From Candidatus Latescibacterota bacterium (lineage in GTDB: Bacteria > Latescibacterota > UBA2968 > UBA8231): 64,000 nucleotides of DNA. This document shows, piece after piece, positions 58,176 to 64,000 of the stretch. The notes below the pieces were generated by a model that was given only the letters and a program-made list of their open reading frames with translations, searched no databases and was not told the DNA's origin. Location of the stretch: assembly GCA_022819745.1 (NCBI GenBank), contig JAJEGS010000007.1, positions 34,731 to 98,730 on the forward strand, written 5' to 3'. How positions within the stretch are numbered: the stretch's first letter is position 1; every line of letters starts with the position of its first letter. Made by a program: the position numbers and the translations under genes.

Positions 58176-59345
58176 ATGGTGAATCCTAATATCAGTGGGA
58201 CACGTCGGCCCCACGGTCGCACGGTCCAATGTCCGAGCGGCTATCGCGCCTACGTCCCGGCACCCCTACCGCCACCGATTGCTTGGGACGAAGAACTCGT
58301 CGCCGCTCTCTCCCGCGCCGACCAAGCAATAGGCCAACTCGCAGGCGAAGGTCGGCGGCTGCCAAATCCGCACCTTTTCATCAGACCATTCCTGCGCCGG
58401 GAAGCCGTGCTCTCCAGCCGCATTGAAGGCACGCAGACAACCCTAGGCGAATTGCTTGCCGCACAGGCCGGAGCAAGGGTCGAGCAAAGTCCCGCTGATT
58501 TGCGCGAGGTCGCCAACTATGTCGTCGCGCTAGAGTTCGGTATCCAGCGCCTGAACACGCTACCGCTATCGCTGCGCCTCGTGCGTGAACTGCACGAAAA
58601 GCTGATGCGGGGCGTGCGGGGCGACACGGCGACACCCGGCGAGTTTCGCCGCAGCCAGAACTGGATCGGCCCGCCCGGATGCGTCCTGAACAACGCTACC
58701 TACATTCCCCCACCGCCAGAAGAACTAATGGCGTGTCTAGGCGAATGGGAAGACTTCCTCCACGACGACACCCTACCCCCTCTGGTACACGCCGCGCTCG
58801 CCCATTCTCAGTTCGAGGCCATTCATCCGTTTTTGGATGGGAATGGACGCGTTGGTCGCCTGCTCATTACGCTTCTATTCGTCGCCCGAGGCGTCCTGCC
58901 AGCACCGCTTCTATACTTGAGCGCTTATTTAGAAGCCACGCGCGAGGAGTACTACGCACACCTGCTGGCGATAACTCAAAACGGACAGTGGGAGGAGTGG
59001 CTGACATACTTCCTGCGCGGTGTGGCACTCCAAGCCGAGGACGCTATTGGCCGCATCCAACGCATCGACGAATTGTTTCAGCATTGGTCGGAGCAACTCG
59101 CTGGAACTCAATCGAGACAATCAGAGAAGGTATTGGAGCTGTTTGTCGAAAACCCCTTTTGGACCGCGCGCGAAATTGCGCAAAGGCTAGCGGTCGCCTA
59201 TACCACGGCCCGACGCGCCCTCGACCGGCTGGAATCAGCAGGCATCGTCGCACTGGTTGGAGAGGCGAGACGCAACCGAGTGTATTGCGCCCGAGCTATG
59301 CTCGAAGTGCTGGAAACACCGCACAGTGCCGAACAAGTCGCCTAG
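58176..59345 (+). CDS. Fic-family AMPylator with N-terminal inhibitory motif
   Basis: The 389-residue protein has the Fic core HPFLDGNGRVGR (His217 as the catalytic base) and a Fic_N domain. An inhibitory motif S-x-x-x-E-G (SSRIEG, Ser80 to Glu84) is typical of class II Fic proteins with an intramolecular inhibitory helix. A winged-helix-like C-terminus (FVENPFWTAREIAQRLAVAY, TTARRALDRLESAGIV) suggests DNA or regulatory binding. Fic proteins transfer AMP from ATP to Ser/Thr/Tyr of targets. It ends 8 bp before hsdM, so it is probably part of the restriction-modification operon. Confidence 0.9.
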   Translation: MVNPNISGTRRPHGRTVQCPSGYRAYVPAPLPPPIAWDEELVAALSRADQAIGQLAGEGRRLPNPHLFIRPFLRREAVLSSRIEGTQTTLGELLAAQAGARVEQSPADLREVANYVVALEFGIQRLNTLPLSLRLVRELHEKLMRGVRGDTATPGEFRRSQNWIGPPGCVLNNATYIPPPPEELMACLGEWEDFLHDDTLPPLVHAALAHSQFEAIHPFLDGNGRVGRLLITLLFVARGVLPAPLLYLSAYLEATREEYYAHLLAITQNGQWEEWLTYFLRGVALQAEDAIGRIQRIDELFQHWSEQLAGTQSRQSEKVLELFVENPFWTAREIAQRLAVAYTTARRALDRLESAGIVALVGEARRNRVYCARAMLEVLETPHSAEQVA

Positions 59346-59353
59346 GAGAGCCA

Positions 59354-61504
59354 ATGAACCATAGTGAGATCGTCAGTTTCTTGTGGGACGTTGCGAACTT
59401 GATTCGCGACAGCTTTAAGCGCGGCAAGTACCAAGATGTCATTCTGCCGCTAACCGTACTGCGCCGTCTCGACTGCGTACTAGCTCCGACCAAGGATGAG
59501 GTGCTGCAACGGCAGGTAGATCTACGCCAGCGTGGATTAGAGGACCTAGACTCGCAGCTTTGCAGGGTTTCGGGCTTTGCTTTTTACAACACTTCGCGCT
59601 ATGACTTTGACAAGCTACTCGCCGATGCGCCAAACCTCGCCGCCAATCTCAGGAACTACATCGCCGGCTTCAGCAGCAACATGCGCGAGGTGCTGGAGAG
59701 GTTCGACTTCGACAACACGATCAGCAAGCTCGACGAGGCGGGGCTACTGTTCCAGGTCGTAGAGCGGTTCGGGACCGTTGATTTGCACCCAGACTTGATC
59801 GACAACCCGACCATGGGGACGATCTTCGAAGAGTTGATCCGCCGCTTCAACGAAGCCCTAGACGAAAACCCCGGCGAGCACTTCACACCCCGCGACGTCG
59901 TCCATCTGATGGTCGATCTCATGCTCGCCGGTGACGAAGAGCGCATCGCGGCTCCCGGCGTTGTGCGCAGTGTGTACGACCCTTGCTGCGGCTCTGGCGG
60001 TATGCTGATGATCGCCAAGGAGCACATTGCAGGTGGAACGCACGAGAACGGCGATCCGCCCCGGCCCGCGATCAACCCACAGGCGGAGATTCACCTTTTC
60101 GGCCAAGAAGTGAACCCAGAGACTTGGGCGGTCTCAAAATCCGACATCTTCATAAAAGACCCATCGGGCCGCGACGCGGACAACATCGCCTTCGGCAGCA
60201 CGCTATCCAACGACCGCCATACCGGCCAAACCTTCGACTACCTAATCGCCAATCCGCCCTACGGCAAGGACTGGAAGCGCGACAAGGCCACGGTCGAAGC
60301 AGAACACGAACGGGGCACGGCTGGCCGCTTCGGCCCTGGGTTGCCGCGCATCAGCGACGGCCAGACCCTGTTTCTGCTGCACATGCTCGCCCATGCGAAA
60401 GTACTCGACCAAGGTGGTGCCCGCATTGCGATTATTATGAACGGTTCGCCACTTTTTACCGGCGATGCAGGCAGCGGCGAGAGCGAGATTCGCCGCTACA
60501 TCTTGGAAAACGACCTGCTAGAGGCACTGATCGCGCTGCCCGAACAGCTTTTCTACAACACCGGCATCGCCACCTACGTGTGGCTGCTGACCAACCGCAA
60601 GGCACCGGCGCGCAAAGGCAAGGTGCAGCTCATCGACGCCTCTGCATTCTGGGTCCCGATGCCCCGGAGCCTCGGCGACAAGCGCCGCGCGATACCGCCG
60701 GAAAAGGCAGCCGATGTGCTGGAACTGCTCGCCAATTATCAAGACAGCGAGACGCTCGAGATCGAGGACGAAGAGCGCATCGTCAGCCGCGTCTTCTCGA
60801 CGGCGCAGTTTGGGTATCGCAAGATCACCGTTGAACGGCCGCTGCGGCTCAATTTCCAGGCGAGCGCGGAACGGATCGAGCGCCTCAGCGAACAGACAGG
60901 CTTTCAGAATCTGGCCAAATCGAAGAAGCGGGGAGAGGCCGGTGCCAAGGAAGAGGCCGAGGGTCGAGCTCTGCAGCAAGCTATTCGGACCATGCTCAAG
61001 ATGATGCCCGACACCCTTTACAAGGACCGAGAAGCGTTCCTCAAGGAACTTTCGAAAGCGACCCGGAAAGCCGAACTCAAACTGCCAGCACCGGCGAAGA
61101 AGGCAATCCTCGTGGCTCTATCCGAGCGAGATGAGACGGCCGAGATCTGTCGCAACAAGGACGGTGCGCCTGAACCCGACCCGGAACTACGCGACACCGA
61201 GCGCGTGCCGCTTGCCGAAGGAGAAGATCCCGAGGATGACGACGGAGTACCGGCCAGCGTCCGCGCCTTCTTTGAGCGCGAGGTCAAACCACATGTTCCC
61301 GATGCTTGGATCGACACGTCGAAGCGCGATCACAGGGACGGGAAGGTTGGCTTGGTCGGCTACGAGATCAACTTCAACCGCTATTTCTATCGGTATAAGC
61401 CGCCGCGCCCGCTCGGGGAGATCGAAGCTGATATCCAAGCTATCGAGACGGACATTCTGGAGATGCTGAAAGACATGTCGGCAGAAAATGTCGGCATTAA
61501 CTAA
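59354..61504 (+). CDS. hsdM: Type I restriction-modification DNA methyltransferase subunit (HsdM)
   Basis: The ATG at 59354 follows AGGAGAG; the frame is open back to 58679, but only as antisense or shadow of Fic. The 716-residue protein has the HsdM N-terminal helical domain and the SAM-binding DPCCGSGGML (from Asp209). The catalytic NPPYG (from Asn300) shows N6-adenine methylation. A long, charged, coiled C-terminal extension makes it longer than classical ~530-residue HsdM. It methylates the host sites with HsdS and enables cleavage with HsdR, which is not in the window. Its 3' end overlaps one arm of an inverted repeat. Confidence 0.93.
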   Translation: MNHSEIVSFLWDVANLIRDSFKRGKYQDVILPLTVLRRLDCVLAPTKDEVLQRQVDLRQRGLEDLDSQLCRVSGFAFYNTSRYDFDKLLADAPNLAANLRNYIAGFSSNMREVLERFDFDNTISKLDEAGLLFQVVERFGTVDLHPDLIDNPTMGTIFEELIRRFNEALDENPGEHFTPRDVVHLMVDLMLAGDEERIAAPGVVRSVYDPCCGSGGMLMIAKEHIAGGTHENGDPPRPAINPQAEIHLFGQEVNPETWAVSKSDIFIKDPSGRDADNIAFGSTLSNDRHTGQTFDYLIANPPYGKDWKRDKATVEAEHERGTAGRFGPGLPRISDGQTLFLLHMLAHAKVLDQGGARIAIIMNGSPLFTGDAGSGESEIRRYILENDLLEALIALPEQLFYNTGIATYVWLLTNRKAPARKGKVQLIDASAFWVPMPRSLGDKRRAIPPEKAADVLELLANYQDSETLEIEDEERIVSRVFSTAQFGYRKITVERPLRLNFQASAERIERLSEQTGFQNLAKSKKRGEAGAKEEAEGRALQQAIRTMLKMMPDTLYKDREAFLKELSKATRKAELKLPAPAKKAILVALSERDETAEICRNKDGAPEPDPELRDTERVPLAEGEDPEDDDGVPASVRAFFEREVKPHVPDAWIDTSKRDHRDGKVGLVGYEINFNRYFYRYKPPRPLGEIEADIQAIETDILEMLKDMSAENVGIN

Positions 61505-61521
61505 AGTATTGCCGACATTTT
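61485..61521. promoter_or_regulatory. Inverted repeat operator candidate 1 (overlaps the hsdM 3' end)
   Basis: AAAATGTCGGCA (61485-61496) and TGCCGACATTTT (61510-61521) are perfect 12-bp inverted arms. The left arm lies inside the last hsdM codons. The same ATGTCGGCA core recurs in the next repeat, implying a dimeric DNA-binding protein, most likely the adjacent AbiEi. Confidence 0.7.
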
Positions 61522-61538
61522 TTAACCAAGCCATATGC

Positions 61539-61578
61539 ACAAAATGTCGGCACTTGCGATTAAGTGCCGACATTTTGT
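61539..61578. promoter_or_regulatory. Inverted repeat operator candidate 2 upstream of the AbiE genes
   Basis: ACAAAATGTCGGCACTT (61539-61555) and AAGTGCCGACATTTTGT (61562-61578) are perfect 17-bp arms with a 6-base loop, 11 bp before the AbiEi start. AbiEi antitoxins are known to repress their own operons through inverted repeats, which this resembles. As RNA it would also form a strong hairpin. Confidence 0.75.
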
Positions 61579-61589
61579 ATCATTTATGA

Positions 61590-62195
61590 ATGACTAACGC
61601 ACTGGATACAGCTCAACTGCAAGCAGCGGGCCTCGGCACCTTTTTCCGGCCGCGAGACCTCGCGCCGCTCGGGATTTCCCGCCGCAGGCTTCAGGGTTTG
61701 GTCGCCGGGGGACTCGTCGAGAACTTCGGAAACGGCCTCTATCGGCTCTCCGAGGTCGAACCCACGGAACTCGAAACGATTGCGATGGTAGCCGCGGCCA
61801 TCCCAAACGCCGTCATGTGCCTGCTGACGGCACTCCGCTTCCATGAAATCGGCACTCAGTCGCCGCACGAGGTTTGGCTCGCCCTCGACCGCAAGGCCCG
61901 CAAGCCTGCCCACCCCCCTTCTCGCGTACGCATCGTCCGTTTCTCCGGCGCGATGCTGACCTATGGCGTGGTCTGCCATTCGGCACTGGGCGTGCCGTTT
62001 CGCATCACATCGCCAGCCCGAACCGTGGTAGATTGTTTTCGCTATCGCAATAAGTTCGGGATCGACATCGCGCTTGAGGCGCTGCACGACGGCTTGCAAT
62101 CGCAGATTACGACGGTGGATGCGATCATGCGCGCCGCCGAAGCCTGCCGTATGCGGACGGTTATGCGGGCCTACTTGGAGGCACTGCCGCTATGA
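61590..62195 (+). CDS. AbiEi-family type IV antitoxin/transcriptional repressor
   Basis: The 201-residue product has the N-terminal winged-helix part of AbiEi (FFRPRDLAPLGISRRRLQGL, VAGGLVENFGNGLYRL). The AbiEi C-terminal domain follows (VRIVRFSGAMLTYGV, FRITSPARTVVDCFRYRNKF). AbiEi represses the operon and counters the AbiEii toxin. Two matched inverted repeats lie upstream. No Shine-Dalgarno is visible before the ATG. It overlaps the toxin gene by an ATGA junction. Confidence 0.88.
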   Translation: MTNALDTAQLQAAGLGTFFRPRDLAPLGISRRRLQGLVAGGLVENFGNGLYRLSEVEPTELETIAMVAAAIPNAVMCLLTALRFHEIGTQSPHEVWLALDRKARKPAHPPSRVRIVRFSGAMLTYGVVCHSALGVPFRITSPARTVVDCFRYRNKFGIDIALEALHDGLQSQITTVDAIMRAAEACRMRTVMRAYLEALPL

Positions 62196-63109
62196 CGCAC
62201 GGGAGGCGTCGAAACGTAGGCGCATCGGTTCGCGCAAGGTTGATGAATCGGAGTCGTGAGACCAGCGAGGACTTCCAGTTTTTGTTGGAGCGATACGCAA
62301 GAGAGCGATTCCTCTACCGCCTTGGAGAATCGCAGCATCGAGAGCGTTATGTATTGAAGGGCGCGACACTACTCGTTCTTTGGGGCGAAGCAGTTTACCG
62401 CCCGACGCACGATCTTGACTTTGCCGACTACGGAAGTCCCTTAGCGGACGACGTACGCTCCGCCATCGGCGACATTTGCGAGACTAGAGTCGATGACGAT
62501 GGAGTCTTCTTTGATAGTGGAGACATTAAGGTCAAACCCATTCGCGCACACGAAGAGGACGTCGGCTTTCGTGTGCTCTTCTGGGCCAAGATTTCCAGTG
62601 CGCGAATACGGATGCAGATTGATATCGGCTTTGGGAATGCCATCCAGCCGCCGATCGATGCCCATTACCCAACACTACTCGACGCTGCTCGTCCGCGAAT
62701 CCGCGTTTACCCACGCGAAGCCGTCGTGGCCGAGAAGCTCCACGCGATGGTTGTGCTCGGCGAGCGGAACAGTCGCTACAAGGATTTTTACGATCTTCAC
62801 TCGCTTTCACAGCGCTGTGTATTCGAGGGCGATCCCCTCGTACGCGCCATAGGCGCAACTTTCGAAAAACGCCGGGCCACAATCTTCCAGAATCTGCCAG
62901 TCGCTCTGACGCCCCAGTTTTATGACGATGCCAACCGCGCCGAGCAGTGGCGTATCTATCTGGAACGGAACGAGCTTCCGGGGACATCATCGGATTTCGC
63001 TACCGTGGGAGCTCGTCTCCTGTCGTTTCTCAGCGAGCCATGGGATGCGATGGTGCGCAACTCGGAATTTACTGGAAACTGGCCCGCCGGTGGACCATGG
63101 CAGAGTTGA
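62192..63109 (+). CDS. AbiEii-family nucleotidyltransferase toxin
   Basis: The 305-residue protein has the DNA-polymerase-beta-like nucleotidyltransferase core. KGATLL is followed by RPTHDLDF with the metal ligands Asp74 and Asp76. [27 protein letters not shown], read as EKLHAM and RYKDFYDL, completes the AbiEii motifs. AbiEii modifies nucleic acid or tRNA to stop growth during phage infection. It starts inside the antitoxin stop codon and ends 13 bp into hsdS, so the toxin pair is embedded in the restriction operon. Confidence 0.88.
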   Translation: MTHGRRRNVGASVRARLMNRSRETSEDFQFLLERYARERFLYRLGESQHRERYVLKGATLLVLWGEAVYRPTHDLDFADYGSPLADDVRSAIGDICETRVDDDGVFFDSGDIKVKPIRAHEEDVGFRVLFWAKISSARIRMQIDIGFGNAIQPPIDAHYPTLLDAARPRIRVYPREAVVAEKLHAMVVLGERNSRYKDFYDLHSLSQRCVFEGDPLVRAIGATFEKRRATIFQNLPVALTPQFYDDANRAEQWRIYLERNELPGTSSDFATVGARLLSFLSEPWDAMVRNSEFTGNWPAGGPWQS

Positions 63110-64000
63110 AACCCTATCCGGCCTACAAGGACTCCGGCGTCGAGTGGCTGGGGGAGATTCCGGCGCATTGGGAGGTGAAGAGGCTTTTCCTGATTACTGA
63201 GTGCCTAGACGGTCGTCGCGTCCCTCTGAATGCACAAGAACGAGGTACTAAACAGGGAAACTACCCGTATTGGGGCGCTAATTCCATTGTAGACTATGTG
63301 GATGATTGGTTATTCGATGAAGAGCTTGTCCTAATCGGAGAGGATGGCGCACCTTTTTTCGACAGTAATAGACCAGTTGCATTTCATGTTACCGGCAGAA
63401 TATGGGTTAACAACCATATGCATGTCTTACGCCCGAACCGACAGATCGTCGCAAACTTTCTCTTTAATGTTCTAAATTGTGTTGACTATCGTGCATTTAT
63501 TGACGGTGCCACTAGGGACAAACTTACTCAAGGCGATATGAAGGCGATATTGATTCAATGTCCCACCCTCCCCGAACAACGCGCCATCGCCGCCTTCCTC
63601 GACCGCGAAACGGCCAAAATCGACGCCCTCGTCGCCAAGAAGGAGCGGCTGGTCGAGCTGCTCCAAGAAAAGCGCACCGCCCTCATCAGCCACGCCGTCA
63701 CCAAGGGCCTCGACCCCGATGTGCCCCTGAAGGACTCCGGCGTCGAGTGGCTGGGAGAGATTCCGGCGCATTGGGAAGTGAAGCGGCTGAAGCATACAGT
63801 GAACAAGATCGGAAGTGGAAAGACTCCGAGTGGTGGGGCGGAACGTTATGTTACCGACGGCCTGATTCCCTTACATTTTTACTTTTTGCTAGGTTTTTTG
63901 GTTTTCCTAACGGTTCTGATTCCTGTGGGTGCCAACTGTGCATTGAAGGGGGGCAAGCGTTGGCGTTGGTGGGCGATCCACCGTTTGAGCCATCTCAGGC
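63097..64000 (+). CDS. hsdS: Type I restriction specificity subunit HsdS (runs off the window; disrupted second half)
   Basis: The ATG at 63097 opens a frame to the window end. It begins [20 protein letters not shown], the standard HsdS start, and has a first target-recognition domain ([38 protein letters not shown]). A conserved helix follows ([40 protein letters not shown]). The second half begins with a repeat of the first motif ([20 protein letters not shown]) and the expected [16 protein letters not shown]. After about 63862 it changes abruptly to membrane-like text ([18 protein letters not shown]) that is not HsdS. The gene is therefore probably interrupted or chimeric. HsdS gives sequence specificity to the type I complex. 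Confidence 0.8.
   Translation, partial: MAELKPYPAYKDSGVEWLGEIPAHWEVKRLFLITECLDGRRVPLNAQERGTKQGNYPYWGANSIVDYVDDWLFDEELVLIGEDGAPFFDSNRPVAFHVTGRIWVNNHMHVLRPNRQIVANFLFNVLNCVDYRAFIDGATRDKLTQGDMKAILIQCPTLPEQRAIAAFLDRETAKIDALVAKKERLVELLQEKRTALISHAVTKGLDPDVPLKDSGVEWLGEIPAHWEVKRLKHTVNKIGSGKTPSGGAERYVTDGLIPLHFYFLLGFLVFLTVLIPVGANCALKGGKRWRWWAIHRLSHLR
63127..63185 (+). repeat. Direct repeat, first copy, in hsdS
   Basis: About 60 bp encoding [18 protein letters not shown] recur at 63730-63788 with only a few changes. Such repeats before each target-recognition domain allow domain swapping by recombination. Confidence 0.85.
63730..63788 (+). repeat. Direct repeat, second copy, in hsdS
   Basis: Second copy of the repeat at 63127-63185, marking the start of the second target-recognition half, 603 bp downstream. 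Confidence 0.85.

Noticed and set aside
58679..59353. In-frame N-terminal extension of hsdM
   Set aside because: It lies within the Fic gene in another frame and does not resemble HsdM; the ATG at 59354 has a ribosome site and the standard HsdM start.
1..64000. tRNA, rRNA or a replication origin
   Set aside because: I saw no cloverleaf-compatible tRNA sequence with a terminal CCA-adjacent stem, no rRNA signature and no DnaA-box cluster; small RNAs cannot be excluded by eye.

Overview
The window looks like a chromosomal segment of an uncultured, GC-rich, diderm bacterium from a candidate phylum related to the FCB group (Latescibacterota- or Poribacteria-like). This is inferred from four traits together: a PorV/PorQ-like outer-membrane protein; many secreted proteins ending in FlgD-like / type-IX-like C-terminal domains (PNPFNPDTYIPYQL or TPNGDGIND motifs); several phytanoyl-CoA dioxygenases; and large families of beta-propeller and lamin-tail proteins. 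No rRNA, tRNA or CRISPR array was seen, so the phylum is not proven.

Layout. 1-3884: end of a membrane protein, tatA, gatA, a PorV-like protein and a PhyH oxygenase. 4054-9928: two paralogous secreted proteins built of six and four lamin-tail (LTD) repeats, each carrying an EF-hand-like loop. 9988-13091: minus-strand nickel superoxide dismutase and a CBM9-like protein, then plus-strand TPR and tRNA-dihydrouridine synthase genes. 13309-17876: an orphan secreted protein, an AAA ATPase with a damaged 3' end, and a rhamnonate-dehydratase-like enolase-superfamily enzyme. 17935-31350: three consecutive copies of a two-gene cassette (A about 670 aa, B about 780 aa) encoding secreted discoidin-like proteins with identical architecture; a MITE-like element lies between copies 1 and 2. 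31354-34895: amidohydrolase, DapA/NanA-family lyase, AlkB-like oxygenase and a convergent PhyH. 34951-35950: a RelE-type toxin-antitoxin pair and a stretch of gene relics. 35981-43185: three secreted beta-propeller proteins (YWTD plus WD40, or WD40 only) with an arsC between two of them. 43276-46962: a kinase-like/Omp85 fusion followed by a DUF4956 membrane protein. 46966-57938: sugar-related propeller proteins, HicAB, an ECF sigma/anti-sigma operon, PhyH, dcd, an FG-GAP lipoprotein and an ankyrin protein. 58176-64000: a defence island with Fic, hsdM, an AbiE toxin-antitoxin pair and a hsdS that breaks off near the window end.

How the parts may work together (inference). The PorV-like protein and the conserved C-terminal domains point to one surface-export route serving at least eleven proteins in this window. 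The secreted proteins are mostly repeat and binding modules (LTD, discoidin, WD40, YWTD, Asp-box, FG-GAP), so the cell appears to invest in surface display or adhesion. The small-molecule enzymes (PhyH, enolase superfamily, amidohydrolase, DapA family, GH-like proteins) suggest use of complex organic matter. The most interesting unexplained loci are the triplicated A/B cassettes, the kinase-like/Omp85 + DUF4956 pair, and the AbiE module sitting between hsdM and hsdS with two inverted repeats in front of it.
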